DNA of 64,000 nucleotides from Clostridiales bacterium (GCA_012839295.1 DUNO01000005.1:248001-312000); one strand, 5' to 3'; counted from the stretch's first letter, positions 8,157 to 19,072 are shown. Numbers and translations are program-made. Notes: generated by a model not told the origin, from the letters alone.

Positions 8157-8159
8157 TAA

Positions 8160-8729
8160 CTACTTACCTAATTCGTTGACTAGTCGATCCTGAATAGATC
8201 CTTCACTTTGATTTCCAAAGGTCATCTTACTTTTTTTTCCATGATATACAATAGTTATGATAACATCAGATGATTCTGAACTTACCTCATATTCATTTAT
8301 TGCTTTTCTTACACCATTTACCAATGACTTTATATTCTTTGCGGCTTCTTCTAGAGGAACCTCCGTGATATCGTAAACATTATAAGGTGACCGACTTACA
8401 ACATATTCTTTTATTGATTTTTGGAATTCATCAACTACATGTCTGGTTTGAATCAAAGGTTGATCACCCCAAGGTGTAGCTAGGGCACCTACCCAATATT
8501 TAACCTTAAAAAGTAATTTCTTTTCATCAGTTGTAGAAAACAGATAATAATATCGGTGAGCTTCATCCGGCTACAGCCTTTTAATGTATTGAAAATTATG
8601 CTTATATTTATTATGTAAATAATTCTGAATATAAGATACACTATTTTTTTCGCTAGTAATTACCTTCAGATGTACAATGCCTACTGTTAATATTGCGATT
8701 GAAATTAAAAATATCCATTTTCGTTTCAC
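8160..8729 (-). pseudogene. Paralogue of the 7026-7688 protein with an in-frame TAG
   Basis: Starting at a GTG at 8729, with GGGAGG upstream, the frame encodes a basic start and membrane segment like the 7026-7688 gene. It continues through FQYIKRL, a TAG (bases 8571-8573, where the paralogue has CAA/CAG-type Gln), then YYYLFSTTDEKKLLFKVKYW and SPYNVYDITEVPLEEAAKNI. It stops at 8160, shorter than its paralogue. Apart from the single amber codon the frame is open. Confidence 0.7.
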
Positions 8730-8808
8730 AGATTATTTCCTCCCTAAATATACCTTAGGCGTTTTGAAAATGTCATAACTTACCTACCGGGGTTTTATAC
8801 TTGTTTTT

Positions 8809-8901
8809 TTAAAGCTTTAAATGGCCTTTTCTCCACTCACGTAAAGTCATCTCAGAATTAAATGCCACAGCATCTGTAAACTTTTGAAGGTCAGAGTTCA
8901 T
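8809..8901 (-). pseudogene. DUF2019-like gene with a large in-frame internal deletion
   Basis: A 30-codon frame has the first ~10 codons (MNSDLQKFTD) and last ~20 codons (AFNSEMTLREWRKGHLKL) of the DUF2019-like gene at 9298-9629, joined in frame after loss of about 240 bp. The TCTCC Shine-Dalgarno complement upstream of the start is conserved. Further upstream, around 8938-8990, a short frame ends in LRNRELGMPV and could be another toxin tail. Confidence 0.7.
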
Positions 8902-9065
8902 AGTTGGTCTCCTTAATTAAATGGCATAAGTTAGACTGGCATGCCTAATTCTCTATTTCTTAATGAATAGAAAAGATGCTCTAATCAATATTTTGTTAAG
9001 GAAAATGCCAAATCCAACATTTTCAGGATCTATCACATCGAGACTCCCCTGTAGACAATGGAAAG

Positions 9066-9108
9066 GAATCATGTGATCCCTTTAATTAGGCAAGAAATCA
9101 CATGATTC
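9066..9108. repeat. 12-bp inverted repeat in intergenic DNA
   Basis: GAATCATGTGAT at 9066-9077 pairs perfectly with ATCACATGATTC at 9097-9108. No T tract follows, so this is not an obvious terminator. The rest of 8902-9180 holds no recognisable gene. Confidence 0.5.
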
Positions 9109-9184
9109 ACTAAGCTTATATTATTTCATTCAAAAATTAAATAAATGTGATTGGTTCACAAATCAGCTTTTTCGCCCCCATAGA

Positions 9185-9300
9185 TAATAGTAGTTCATAC
9201 ACCCTGCGGCTGATGATATAATGCCGGCACTGTGTCTCAGCAAACCCCACCCCTCAAGGTTGAGGGGAAGGGGAGTTGAAGTGTCGAAGACACTTTTTTA
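9185..9300 (+). ncRNA. Candidate structured RNA, IS605/TnpB right-end-like
   Basis: The plus strand has a GC-rich hairpin (CCCCTCAAGGTTGAGGGG, 9250-9267), extended by flanking ACCCCA and AAGGGGA, followed at once by AAGTGTC-GAA-GACACTT and a T run. An upstream GTGTC at 9232 could pair alternatively with GACAC. This arrangement resembles the omega-RNA or right end of IS200/IS605-type elements, but no tnpA or tnpB is present. It could also be an unrelated small RNA. Confidence 0.35.
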
Positions 9301-9629
9301 AAGTTTTAAATGGCCTTTTCTCCATTCACGTAAAGTCATCTCAGAATTAAATGCTACAGGTTTTCCTTTAATGTTGGCAAGTTCTTCTAGCGTTTTTCCG
9401 CTTGTGCTGGTGATAGTGGTAAAACATAACCAGCGGCCCATGATCTAACATAAGGATTATTATGGTTAATCAATTCTAATAGTTCATGTAGGCGTTTTTC
9501 TTTTTTTAGTAGTAAATAAATTGAATTTATTACTTTGTATTGTCTGTTTCCATTTTTACTATCGCCTATTTCTTCATACTTGCCCTTAGCAACGCAAGCA
9601 TCTGCAAACTTTTGAAGGTCAGAGTTCAT
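9298..9629 (-). pseudogene. DUF2019-like protein gene, single-base frameshift
   Basis: The frame from 9629 reads MNSDLQKFADACVAKGKYEE and later NPYVRSWAAGYVLPLSPAQA, then breaks at a run of five A's near 9390. One extra A would restore KTLEELANIKGKPVAFNSEM and then TLREWRKGHLKL to a stop at 9298. The rejoined 110-residue protein fits the DUF2019 family, HEAT-like small proteins often found near toxin genes. It may be inactive or a homopolymer sequencing error. Confidence 0.7.
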
Positions 9630-9665
9630 ATTTGGTCTCCTATAAGTGAGGCTGGGTGCTAGTAT

Positions 9666-9911
9666 TCATGCATTTATGTCCTGGTCACTAACATAGAACC
9701 CATACACGGAGTTACTAAATTCTCCTGCTGCAAATGTAAAGACTTTGCCACGAATATCCACGTTATAGATAGTCATTTCATGTTTTTGATTATATAAAGG
9801 ATCGGGAACATTAATCTTATTATTTGTACTTTTCCATTTATAATTAAATATATTAACACCAAATAATTCGCCGTTTCCTTCGGCACCTGACTTAACAAAT
9901 TCCCATATAAT
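9666..9911 (-). pseudogene. Small orphan immunity-like protein lacking a normal start
   Basis: An open frame of ~80 codons encodes WEFVKSGAEGNGELFGVNIF, later VPDPLYNQKHEMTIYNVDIR, and then FTFAAGEFSNSVYGFYV before TGA at 9666. A stop and a G run precede it and no ATG, GTG or TTG is available, so the 5' end has been lost. The compact alpha/beta character and the position directly behind kptA suggest another immunity gene. I do not recognise a named family. Confidence 0.45.
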
Positions 9912-9931
9912 TAGGAACCCCCCTCAATTTC

Positions 9932-10471
9932 TTAACAAACCTCCAGCATTTGTGGTGGCAGTGCGTCTACCAGCCAAACTTTTTCGTTCCCATAATAAAA
10001 CCTTATGCCGGATTCAAAAGCAGCTTTGGCATCAATTTTTAAAATTACAGGTTTACTATCCCGTCGTTTTCCTACTTGATAAGCAGTTTCTAAATCCTGC
10101 GATAAATGTACATATTGCCTTGACCCCGGTAATAAACCATATTCCATAATAGACTTAATATTGTTATGGGAAGTCCCGTGGTACAATAGATCCGGGGGGA
10201 TTTTTATTTCTTTTTGTATTTTCGTTGCTGTTGAATGTCCATAAAATGCCCTTATATTGTCATTTACTATCTCATGACGTTTTTTTTCGGAGAATTCTAT
10301 CATTTTCTCTAGGTCACCAAGGGTAACATTTTTCCATTCATCTGTGTTTCTTAATGAATCAATTAATTGATTAACAGAGACCCAGCCATTTTCATCTAAT
10401 TCAAGTTCATATTCCCACGGAGCATGTCGAAGAGCATAGGAAACTTCCTTACTCAATTTTAAATAGTCCAT
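9932..10471 (-). CDS. kptA: RNA 2'-phosphotransferase (Tpt1/KptA family)
   Basis: Tpt1/KptA enzymes use NAD+ to transfer an RNA 2'-phosphate, releasing ADP-ribose 1'',2''-cyclic phosphate. The 179-residue protein has the complete fold and catalytic set: Arg15-His16 in ALRHAPWEY, Arg74 in DNIRAFYGHS, the NAD-site YHGTS and VHLSQD motifs, Arg136/137, and WLVDALPPQ near the end. Its ATG lies 23 nt inside the end of the immunity-like gene, so the two are probably translationally coupled. Bacteria lack the usual tRNA-splicing substrate. The location right behind a toxin-immunity pair suggests RNA repair or protection, but this is inference. Confidence 0.9.
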   Translation of the reverse strand: MDYLKLSKEVSYALRHAPWEYELELDENGWVSVNQLIDSLRNTDEWKNVTLGDLEKMIEFSEKKRHEIVNDNIRAFYGHSTATKIQKEIKIPPDLLYHGTSHNNIKSIMEYGLLPGSRQYVHLSQDLETAYQVGKRRDSKPVILKIDAKAAFESGIRFYYGNEKVWLVDALPPQMLEVC

Positions 10472-10865
10472 CTAATCTACCTGCCTTCGTTTCCATTATT
10501 TTATAATCTCCTGCTAAAAATTCATATAAGCCATTACTATCTAAAAATATTGCATAATGTTTTAAGTTCCAGAAATCGGAGACTTCTCTATTGATTTCCT
10601 GAAATTCCCTAAGCCATTCGGAATTAACTACTTCGATAAGGCAATCATAGGAACCTCGCAATGACCTGATAAATTTTTCTGATGTGTGTCTATGCGATTG
10701 GACGGAATCAAATATAATACCGGAATTTAGTACAGCCTCATCTTCAGTATCATCATAATAATCAAACAGTAAGTAAGCGTCTCCGCCTGGATAAATTAAC
10801 ACTACGCCGCTTTCAGCAATGTTGGTAGATGGAACAGGAAATTCCCATAATCTTTTATTACTCAT
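10449..10865 (-). CDS. Probable cognate immunity protein of the large toxin
   Basis: The 138-residue soluble protein begins one base after the toxin stop codon (TAA then ATG), the layout expected of an immunity gene. It reads RLWEFPVPSTNIAESGVVL, then DAYLLFDYYDDTEDEAV, and ends in LDGLFKIE inside kptA. No named family is recognised. Its first ~22 residues are shared with the orphan gene at 6139-6354. The function as immunity rests on position and on that duplication pattern. Confidence 0.6.
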   Translation of the reverse strand: MSNKRLWEFPVPSTNIAESGVVLIYPGGDAYLLFDYYDDTEDEAVLNSGIIFDSVQSHRHTSEKFIRSLRGSYDCLIEVVNSEWLREFQEINREVSDFWNLKHYAIFLDSNGLYEFLAGDYKIMETKAGRLDGLFKIE

Positions 10866-13800
10866 TTAATTTGTACCTCCGCTTTGTCTGACAGTTGGTA
10901 TTCCTAAAGAACTGAGTTTATTTCTTGTTAATTGACCTGTAAGCATATCTTCATACATTGTAAAACCTGTCTTGTCAATAGCATACCATTGACTTCGAGG
11001 TATTCCGGCTTGCGTTAATGCCATTGATGACCTTGTATTTAATATCAATATATTTCCATCTCTGGTAATGTAATCAATTGGAACATCCGATGGTTTTATA
11101 ATACCATTTTTCAATGCATCTGCCAAGTCATCAACGGTGTTAATGGGCTTCCCTGCCAAGTTTGAATATAATTTTCTGCCCTCATCGCTGAAAATTGATC
11201 TATATGTCTTTTGAGCAAAGTTTGCATTACTCAAAATCCCTGTATTATTTGCGCCATCTTTGATATCATGTTTATCTTTTTGTAACCACAATATTAAACC
11301 ATCGTTAGTACCAGGCTTTCCAAGCCAATAGTAGTACCGAAAACCATTTTTAACTCCATAATTGCTCACATAATAGGATAATGTTGTGAGGTTACCTATA
11401 ATCAATGGGGTTATTTCAGCGAAAAGCCATGCACCTATTGTCACTGATCCAACTATAATAGCGTACTCGGTAACGTCATAGATATCAAATTTGTAGTACA
11501 GCTTATTAGAAAAATGCAGGTCATATTCCGAAATCACTTTGCCTTTAAAAAAGTTTCCGGACTCGTAGGATGGCACTTCCTCCCACTGTAAGGGGTTACC
11601 GTTAAAGACGGTATTATGTCTGTAATATTTGCTGTCTCTTTCATAAAGTCTTTTAAAGATTTCTGTTCTGGTTGCACTGCTTTTGTCATCCAAGTAAAAC
11701 TTGGATCCCTCATTATTATATAATGCAATGTATGTCAGTTCATCAAGACTGTATTTGTAGGTGTTGTTCTGATTCATATGGCGAATGGTTTCTATTGGAA
11801 TATTGATCTCTGAATTCCCACGCCCTTCAAAGTGCCTAAAAATTTCACTAGAAGAATATTTAATTTTGTACCATGTTCTTCCACTATTAAACTTGAAATA
11901 ATCATCATTATCTATAGAAATGCGGGCATCAAATTTACAGGGAGTCAAATCGTCAAAGTCAGTAAATCCATCCCCGTCCGTGTCCACCTTCCCCGGATTG
12001 CTATAGAAGGTCCAGGTATCAACCATCTCATACCGGTTGGTACGGTAATTATAGACTTTGGCCACCTTCTTTGAGTTTAGTTCGTATACATCCGGAATAC
12101 CATCCCCATCCGAATCCACCATATCATTTCCAAGGGAAGGGTCAGCATCCAGCCATGCATAGGTTCCGTTTGACAGCCGGATTAAACTGCCACCGGAGCT
12201 TGCGTATGGGGCGACCGGGGAACCGTCGCTCATCCTGTCATAGTAAAGCCTCTGGTTTATAACCATATATTTGCTGAAATGTGTAACCTGGACTGATATG
12301 GTATTGTAAGAGGTTATTATAGTGGATATCGAGCTTCCTGTTACCGTATAGGTACCAATTGCACTTCCTGTCGTACTGCTGACGGATACGGCGCTTCCTG
12401 TTACAGATGAGGAGCCTTCCACTACGGATTCCACTGAAAGTGCGCTTCCGGATACAATAGCTGCCGGATTATCATACACCTCCAGCACATTGTCTTCCTC
12501 ATCGTAATATGCAATTGCCAGATCCTCTATGGGAGTTCCGCTCAATATGGCATCACTGATGGTGAAGGTCAGTGTACTGCTTTCAAATGTTAGTTCGTCA
12601 TCATGTACAAAATCGAACACGCTGCCGACGATAAAATCCATATCAGAAAATGTATCCCCGTCAGTAACAATTTCGGCATACATCCTCTGGCTGTAATCTC
12701 CCTGTCCGGTGATTACTGTACTTGGCTTGACTAAGGTCTCATCAATGTTGAAGGATTCAAGGGATTCCAGGTTTACGGCCTGTGTTACTGTCTCTTGTGA
12801 GTCAGGTACTCCGTCATTATCAGAGTCTCCCAGTAGTGGATTCAATCCACTGCTAACCTCAGCCATATCACCCATACCATCCTGGTCAGTGTCATAGTCG
12901 GTCGGGCTGGTTCCATATAGGAAGATTTCGTCATAATCACTCAGGCCATCCCCGTCTGAATCGATAAGGAAAGGATTTGTGTCGTATTCATATTCCTGCT
13001 CCAGGGTCAGGCCATCCCCATCATAATCATCATTCCAGGAAATATCCTCAAGGTCTTCAATTGCCCAGCCTTGCAATACTAATTGTGGATAAATTGCCTT
13101 TGTGAGATACTGTTCCCGCATTTCTTCATCGGTTAACTCGGTTTTTATCCAATGTGCTACAAGTGCGTGGTCTTCCTCTTGGTCAACAATGGAATCTGCC
13201 ATAACCTGAACGTCGCCGTCCAATGTAAACCATCCAACAAAATTATGCCCATCATAGGCCGGTGTTGGCAATTCACCATAGCTGCCGCCATAGCTTACCG
13301 TTTTGGCTGCAGTATCAACCGTTCCTCCGTTTGCATCAAAGGTTACGGTCAGTGTCCTTGTGCTCCAATGTGCATACAAAGTAAAATTATTGCTTGATGT
13401 TACCGTATCAGTTGGTAGTACACGGCTACCACCTTCCCTGTCAGTATACCAGCCATCAAAGTGATAGCCTTGTCTTGTGGGAAGTGGCATCTCTCCTATG
13501 GTATCACCCAAGTATACCGTCAGCTCTGTCGTCCCACCAGTTCCTCCGTTTGGATGGAGGGTAATTACGACAGATTTTCCTTGCCAGTGGGCATACAAGG
13601 TGTGGTGGCTTCCGGTTGTCATGATCGATGTCGGCGTAACCAGGGTACCGCCTGAGCCCTCCGTATACCACCCCAGGAACGTATATCCTGCCCTTGAAGG
13701 AGTGGGCAGTGTGCCATAGGCTTTCTCGTAAGCTACTACCTTACTACCGGTCGTTACCGATCCTCCGTTCGGGTCAAAGGTAACCGTGAAGGAATCCGGG

Positions 13801-16800
13801 ATCCATCTGGCATACAGCATCGGTGTTTCAGCCTGGGTGTTAATGGAATCCGCAGTGATCCTGGTGCCCCCGGACAGTGAGGTATACCAGCCGTCAAAGG
13901 TATGATAGGCTAGGGTAGGTGCCGGCAACTCTCCATAGGAACCTCCATAGGCAACTGTTTTTGTGGCCTGCTCCAGGTTGCCGCCGTTTGCATAGAAGAT
14001 AACGGTAGGCGTCTTTTGGGTCCATTGCGCATATAAAAGCTGGGTATCCGCCAAATTTACAATATCTGATGGGGATATTAATGTCCCTCCCTGCTTCTGG
14101 GTATACCAGCCGGTAAAATGGTGTCCGTATAATGCGACATGTGCCAGGGTATCCGGGGATGATAACAGGCTTCCATAAGGCTGTCCATTCAATACGGGGC
14201 TACTACTGCCTAGTGAAGACTCATTTACATAAAGCTGAATTCTATAATACCCCGGCTCCCAATGGGCATATAGGGTGGTCTCTTCCGGATTATTGACGGT
14301 ATCATAGTCTCCGATCTCATAACCTCCGCTTCTTTCCGTATACCAGCCGGTAAAGAGGTATCCGTCCCTTGTTGGCTTTGGAAGGGGGCCATAGGCTGCT
14401 TCATATGCGGCGTATACCCATTCTGTTCCGCAGCTTCCCCCATTGCTATCTAAGTTTATCCGGAAGGTTTCCGGCTGCCATCTGGCATACAGTGTATGGT
14501 CTGAGGTTTTCGTAACGGTCGTATTTTCATTTACCTGGACATTTCCGGTTTTTGTGGTATACCAGCCGATGAAGCTATAGTGGGCTCTGGTTGGTGTCGG
14601 CAGATAGCCATAGGTACCCTGGTAGTTGACTTCCTTTTTATCCCCAATTGGATCCCCGCCATTTTCATCGTACATTACAGATATATTTGTGGGAATCCAT
14701 TGTGCATAGAGGCGTTGGGGCTCCGTAATTTCAACAAGGATATTCTGAGTTATCTCGGTTCCTCCGTCTTGCTGTGTATACCATCCATTAAATAAATAGC
14801 CTGCCCTTGACGGCGAAGGGAGCGATCCCGAGGTATGCCCATAGTTACCTTGATAGGTCAGGGTTCTGCTCACCGAGGAAACCGATGAACTGGTACCATC
14901 CTCATGGTAGATCACGAGCTTTCCGCCGTTCCCGTCAAAGGTTACCTTGACATCGGCTTCTTCCCACTGCGCATAGAGTGTTTGTACTCCAAGGATATTT
15001 ACAACAGATTCAGAGGTTATTTTTTCCCCTCCTGAAATCTTAGTGTACCATCCTAGGAATTTGTAACCGGTCATAAGTGGTACCGGCAAGGTTCCATAGG
15101 TTTTCTCGTAGACAACAGATATCTGGTCCTGGCTTACCGTTCCTCCGGTCGGGTTAAAGTTAACGGCGTATTGATTGGCATTCCACCGTGCATAGACTGT
15201 ACCGGAGGTGGTAAATGTAATGGTGTCATATTCTGCAAGCCTGACGGAGCTGGACGTTGATGTGGACCATCCGTCAAAGGTATAGCCTGTCCTGGAGACA
15301 GATGGAAATGTACCATAAGCTTCCCCGTAGGTTCTTGTTACCTTCATGAGTGGAACCCTAAGCCCATTTTCTACAACCCTTCCTTTATTTCCATTGAAGC
15401 TGACCACTGGTTTGTGAACTGTCCAGTGGGCATATAGGGTGTGGTTGTAGTCCAGCTCAACAAGACTCGTGGAGCTGACCAGCTTTCCGCCGCTGGGCGA
15501 GGTATACCATCCATCAAAGATATAGCCCGCCCTGATCGGAGTTTGTAATGCTCCATAAGCAGAATCATAATAGACCGTCTTTGTGGAGGTAATTGCATTA
15601 CCTCCATTGGAATCATAGCTTACCTTCGAGGATGTGCCCTTCCAACGGGCGTAGAGCGTGAGTGTTCCGGTAAAATTAACAGTAGAGGATGCCGTCCTAA
15701 CTGACCCACCTGTTTCTGCCGTATACCATCCTGAAAAGGTATAGTTGTTCCTGCTGGCAGTTGGCAGTGTTCCGAAGGTTCCTCCATAGGTCACGCTCAT
15801 GGAAGGGAAAGAGGCTGTGCCGCCATTACCATCAAACAGTACCTGGTAGCTATTCCCGGTCCAATGTGCATATAGAGTGGCCGCTGCTGTGGTATAGGTT
15901 ATCCTGGTACCATTGGCACCAGAAGAGGAATACCATCCGTCAAAGGTATATCCAGTCCTGGCCGGGATAGGGAAATCACTGTAGGCCTGTCCTTTTAGGA
16001 CAGTTGTACTGGTCGGGGATACACTTCCACTGGCCGGGTTGAAGGTAACCGTATAAACCTCAGATGTCCAGTGTGCATATAACGTAGTTGAACCGCTTAT
16101 GTCAACAACACTATTGGAAGTGATTTTAGTACCTCCACTTATCCGGGTATACCATCCCCCAAAGGAATATCCGGATCTGGTCGGGGATTTTAACGTGCCG
16201 TAGGTTGCCCCGTTTGTAACCAGCTTACTGGTTTCAGACACGGTTCCCCCTGTCGGGTCAAAATACACATAGTTACTATGTCCCTGCCATCTGGCGTATA
16301 ATGTATAATCCCTGGTGGCGTTTTCTGTGCTACCTTCCACAACCTGGGTTCCGTTGGACACTCCTGTAAACCAGCCCATAAAATCATAGCCCACCCTGAT
16401 AGGAGCAGGTAGTGTACCAAGAATCTCGCCATAGTGTATTGTTTTGGGGCTATAACTGCCATTTCCCCCATTCAGGTCAAAAGAAATCCGTATTGTTTTT
16501 AGCTCCCATCTGGCATATAAGGTATGGTCAGAAGGAAGCTTTACCACTGCATTATCATTTATCTTTATCCCGCCGGAAGGCTCCGTATACCATCCTAGAA
16601 AATCATGGCCAGTTCTCAGCGGTGCAGGCAGTGTCCCATAGGTATTGGCATAATAGACCTTCCTGGGTGAGGCAGATGTATATCCCCCATTTACATCAAA
16701 GGTTATGGTTACTCCGATGCCGGTCCATTGTGCATAAAGGGTCTGTGTTCCATAAATTCTTGCTACCGTGCCTGCGGATATCTTTGTACCGCCAGTCGGT

Positions 16801-18659
16801 TCGGTATACCATCCGTTGAAGGTATAATTTATCCTTTCAGGAGTTGGAAGGCTTCCATAGGCACTTCCATGAGTAACGTCCAATGTGGGGATCGGCACTG
16901 TCCCTCCAGTGGCATTAAAATTTACCGTGTATGTATTGCCGGCCCAATGTGCATAGAATGTAGCGGCACTGGTAGCCGTATTTGTATCTGAACCAGTGAT
17001 CCGGCTTCCTCCGCTGGACGATGTGTACCAGCCGGTGAAGGAATAACCTTCCCTGGAAGCCTCGGGCAGCTGTCCATATTGGCTTCCATAGGCAAGGGTA
17101 ACCTCATAGGAGGTATCCTTTTCACCGTTCGCTATTACGTCCCCGCCGTTTCCATTAAATGTAATAACCGGCTGTCTTACTGTCCAATGTGCATACAGGG
17201 TCTGGTCTGCCTTTAACCGCACGGTATCCTTTGAGGTTATTTCATCGTGTCCCCCAAGTGCTGTATACCAGCCATCAAAAACATACCCTGTCCTGCTGGG
17301 AGTTGGCAGGGTTCCATATTTTACGCCATAATTAACCTCTTTCTCCTTCGTTGATGAAGTTCCGCCGTTGGTGTCAAAGGTTACCTTATAGCGATCCCCT
17401 GTCCAATGTGCATACAGTATGTCATCGGACAATAGGTTCACTGTGGAGGAGGGCTTGACCTCCGTGCCATTAATAGGGTGAGTATACCAACCATCAAAGG
17501 TATAATTCTCTAATGTAGGAATGGGTAATTCTGAATATGTCCCCCCATAGGAAACCCGGAAGCTCGTCTTCGGCAGGACGGCTCCGCCTCCTACTAGATG
17601 TACCATCTGCTCATTGGCTTTCCAATGTGCATAGAGGTTGTCATGGAAGGGGTCGCTAGAGACCCTGTCAGCCGATATAACCTGTGTGCCGCCTGGTGCC
17701 GGCGCAGTGAACCATCCTTGAAAAATGTATCCCTTCTTTGTTGGTACGGGCAAAGTGCCATATAAATTACCTAATTTAATTGATCCACTGGTGGTAGGCA
17801 GACTTCCCCCTTCTGCATTGTAAAAGATAGCATACAGTGGCCTGCGCCACTGGGCGTATAAGGTATAATTTACAGTCTGTGGTACCATACCCCATACGCG
17901 GGTATCAGAACCTTGGATATACCAGCCGTCAAACCAGTAGAACTCCCTTTCAGGGGACGGTAAGCCCGTATACGGTTCCCCATAATGCAGCGTCATTTTG
18001 GGTGTGCTGACCGTCCCACCCTTAGGGTCTAAGGTTACCTCAACCGCGTTCCCCTGCCATCTGGCATATAGCATGGTTGAAGACGTAATGGTAACTGTTT
18101 GGCTAGGGGTAATTAATTGCCCCCCGGCAGGCTCTGTATACCAGCCCTGGAAGGAGAAATTCCCTAAAGTGGGCTCCGGTAAAGCTCCGTAGGGCATACC
18201 ATAGCTTACCTTTTTGCTGGATTCCCCCACCGTGCTCCCATTCCCATTAAAATAAATTGTAACCTCAATCGGTTTCCAATGTGCATAAAGGGAATGATTA
18301 TTCTGGGAAGTAACAATGGAGGTTTCCGTAATCCTGTTGCCCTCATTTTCAGAGGTATACCATCCCCCGAAGGTATATCCTTCCAGAATAGGAGTTGGCA
18401 GGGTACCGTAGGCCTTACCCGGAATCACGGTTTTTGATGATTCGGATATAGTTCCCCCACCGGTGGCAAGGGTCACTATGACACTGTCCGTACTTTCCTG
18501 CAAGGAGGTGCTTTCGTTTAAGGCGGTGTTACCGCCAGATAAATTTGTTACCGTGTTGGCAGCAGTTACCGTTGCTGTTGCAGTAATACCTGTTAATTCT
18601 TGGCTTATAACCAATACTGTCACTAATAATATTGATAACAGCCTGTGCATTTTTTTCAT
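10866..18659 (-). CDS. Giant secreted repeat protein with C-terminal polymorphic toxin tip
   Basis: The 2597-residue protein starts with a Sec signal peptide ([18 protein letters not shown]). Residues ~60-1838 hold 24 InlB B-type (Listeria-Bacteroides) repeats of ~73 residues, each with GxYGTLPxPxRxGYxFxGWYT and ending LYAHW. Then come thrombospondin-3-like calcium loops ([12 protein letters not shown]), a Ser/Thr-rich stretch, more calcium loops ([24 protein letters not shown]), a hydrophobic segment (~2390-2420), a WLQ junction and a ~138-residue tip with [19 protein letters not shown]. That tip pattern occurs in CdiA/RHS-type polymorphic toxins, but I cannot name its activity. No LPXTG is visible. 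I chose ATG 18659 because AAGGA precedes it. Confidence 0.85.
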   Translation of the reverse strand: MKKMHRLLSILLVTVLVISQELTGITATATVTAANTVTNLSGGNTALNESTSLQESTDSVIVTLATGGGTISESSKTVIPGKAYGTLPTPILEGYTFGGWYTSENEGNRITETSIVTSQNNHSLYAHWKPIEVTIYFNGNGSTVGESSKKVSYGMPYGALPEPTLGNFSFQGWYTEPAGGQLITPSQTVTITSSTMLYARWQGNAVEVTLDPKGGTVSTPKMTLHYGEPYTGLPSPEREFYWFDGWYIQGSDTRVWGMVPQTVNYTLYAQWRRPLYAIFYNAEGGSLPTTSGSIKLGNLYGTLPVPTKKGYIFQGWFTAPAPGGTQVISADRVSSDPFHDNLYAHWKANEQMVHLVGGGAVLPKTSFRVSYGGTYSELPIPTLENYTFDGWYTHPINGTEVKPSSTVNLLSDDILYAHWTGDRYKVTFDTNGGTSSTKEKEVNYGVKYGTLPTPSRTGYVFDGWYTALGGHDEITSKDTVRLKADQTLYAHWTVRQPVITFNGNGGDVIANGEKDTSYEVTLAYGSQYGQLPEASREGYSFTGWYTSSSGGSRITGSDTNTATSAATFYAHWAGNTYTVNFNATGGTVPIPTLDVTHGSAYGSLPTPERINYTFNGWYTEPTGGTKISAGTVARIYGTQTLYAQWTGIGVTITFDVNGGYTSASPRKVYYANTYGTLPAPLRTGHDFLGWYTEPSGGIKINDNAVVKLPSDHTLYARWELKTIRISFDLNGGNGSYSPKTIHYGEILGTLPAPIRVGYDFMGWFTGVSNGTQVVEGSTENATRDYTLYARWQGHSNYVYFDPTGGTVSETSKLVTNGATYGTLKSPTRSGYSFGGWYTRISGGTKITSNSVVDISGSTTLYAHWTSEVYTVTFNPASGSVSPTSTTVLKGQAYSDFPIPARTGYTFDGWYSSSGANGTRITYTTAAATLYAHWTGNSYQVLFDGNGGTASFPSMSVTYGGTFGTLPTASRNNYTFSGWYTAETGGSVRTASSTVNFTGTLTLYARWKGTSSKVSYDSNGGNAITSTKTVYYDSAYGALQTPIRAGYIFDGWYTSPSGGKLVSSTSLVELDYNHTLYAHWTVHKPVVSFNGNKGRVVENGLRVPLMKVTRTYGEAYGTFPSVSRTGYTFDGWSTSTSSSVRLAEYDTITFTTSGTVYARWNANQYAVNFNPTGGTVSQDQISVVYEKTYGTLPVPLMTGYKFLGWYTKISGGEKITSESVVNILGVQTLYAQWEEADVKVTFDGNGGKLVIYHEDGTSSSVSSVSRTLTYQGNYGHTSGSLPSPSRAGYLFNGWYTQQDGGTEITQNILVEITEPQRLYAQWIPTNISVMYDENGGDPIGDKKEVNYQGTYGYLPTPTRAHYSFIGWYTTKTGNVQVNENTTVTKTSDHTLYARWQPETFRINLDSNGGSCGTEWVYAAYEAAYGPLPKPTRDGYLFTGWYTERSGGYEIGDYDTVNNPEETTLYAHWEPGYYRIQLYVNESSLGSSSPVLNGQPYGSLLSSPDTLAHVALYGHHFTGWYTQKQGGTLISPSDIVNLADTQLLYAQWTQKTPTVIFYANGGNLEQATKTVAYGGSYGELPAPTLAYHTFDGWYTSLSGGTRITADSINTQAETPMLYARWIPDSFTVTFDPNGGSVTTGSKVVAYEKAYGTLPTPSRAGYTFLGWYTEGSGGTLVTPTSIMTTGSHHTLYAHWQGKSVVITLHPNGGTGGTTELTVYLGDTIGEMPLPTRQGYHFDGWYTDREGGSRVLPTDTVTSSNNFTLYAHWSTRTLTVTFDANGGTVDTAAKTVSYGGSYGELPTPAYDGHNFVGWFTLDGDVQVMADSIVDQEEDHALVAHWIKTELTDEEMREQYLTKAIYPQLVLQGWAIEDLEDISWNDDYDGDGLTLEQEYEYDTNPFLIDSDGDGLSDYDEIFLYGTSPTDYDTDQDGMGDMAEVSSGLNPLLGDSDNDGVPDSQETVTQAVNLESLESFNIDETLVKPSTVITGQGDYSQRMYAEIVTDGDTFSDMDFIVGSVFDFVHDDELTFESSTLTFTISDAILSGTPIEDLAIAYYDEEDNVLEVYDNPAAIVSGSALSVESVVEGSSSVTGSAVSVSSTTGSAIGTYTVTGSSISTIITSYNTISVQVTHFSKYMVINQRLYYDRMSDGSPVAPYASSGGSLIRLSNGTYAWLDADPSLGNDMVDSDGDGIPDVYELNSKKVAKVYNYRTNRYEMVDTWTFYSNPGKVDTDGDGFTDFDDLTPCKFDARISIDNDDYFKFNSGRTWYKIKYSSSEIFRHFEGRGNSEINIPIETIRHMNQNNTYKYSLDELTYIALYNNEGSKFYLDDKSSATRTEIFKRLYERDSKYYRHNTVFNGNPLQWEEVPSYESGNFFKGKVISEYDLHFSNKLYYKFDIYDVTEYAIIVGSVTIGAWLFAEITPLIIGNLTTLSYYVSNYGVKNGFRYYYWLGKPGTNDGLILWLQKDKHDIKDGANNTGILSNANFAQKTYRSIFSDEGRKLYSNLAGKPINTVDDLADALKNGIIKPSDVPIDYITRDGNILILNTRSSMALTQAGIPRSQWYAIDKTGFTMYEDMLTGQLTRNKLSSLGIPTVRQSGGTN
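13145..18482 (-). repeat. 24 InlB-type B repeats inside the giant toxin gene
   Basis: Twenty-four consecutive ~73-codon repeats were counted by their GWYT/GWFT (or GWST) cores. The units are diverged at the DNA level, apart from recurrent CATATA.GGT-like words. Repeats 7, 15 and 17 carry extra 6-15 residue insertions after the first beta strand, and repeat 12 is shorter. The array is likely an extended stalk. Confidence 0.85.
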
Positions 18660-18997
18660 TCTTCTGTCCTTCCTTTCTACTTGGCATAAACTCATAACCC
18701 ACCCTGAGTTTTAGTATCAAAATAAAACTTAGATGCCTCCTTTTCATAAAAAATTAATATTTTCTACCAATACGTTCCTAAATAAAATGCCGGGCTTTGG
18801 AAGATTTTACCTTTTTTAACGGGTCTGGCTATTTTACCACATTATTCTTACATATAAGAGCCGATGTCATAAAATGCAGGTTTAATGTAGTAACTGGTAA
18901 AATATTGGGGATTTTACAGATTCCTACATGAATTTCCAGGGAATATAATATTAGGAGGGGCTTAAGAAAGAGAATCAAGCACATGATATAGAGCAAG

Positions 18998-19072
18998 GAG
19001 CCAGTGCCTATTGCCATAAAAAAATTGTCGGCAATAACGCACTTTTGGTATGGTGACTGGCACCGATATTGC
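18998..19072. repeat. Second copy of the TATGGTGACTGGCACCG repeat
   Basis: TATGGTGACTGGCACCGATA begins at 19049, preceded by GCCAGTGCCTATTGCCATA near 19000, which pairs partly with it. The copy lies in the 18660-19390 gap. The rest of that gap is AT-rich; a short broken frame around 19160-19277 (EEKQLKTLYAHLKLRYPG) is a possible gene scrap, and no other gene is seen. Confidence 0.5.

Noticed and set aside
9932-10471. KptA protein read as an ADP-ribosylating toxin rather than a phosphotransferase
   Set aside because: The full N-terminal KptA winged-helix part and the Arg-His-Arg-Arg set are present, which favours a genuine RNA 2'-phosphotransferase.
13145-18482. Regularly spaced similar DNA words as a possible CRISPR array
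   Set aside because: The period is ~220 bp and the words encode the conserved core of the InlB repeats; no short identical repeats with unique spacers exist.
18529-18747. Small frame overlapping the toxin start as a possible leader peptide
   Set aside because: It overlaps the toxin gene in another frame and looks like a shifted read of the signal-peptide region; the ribosome site at AAGGA fits the toxin start.
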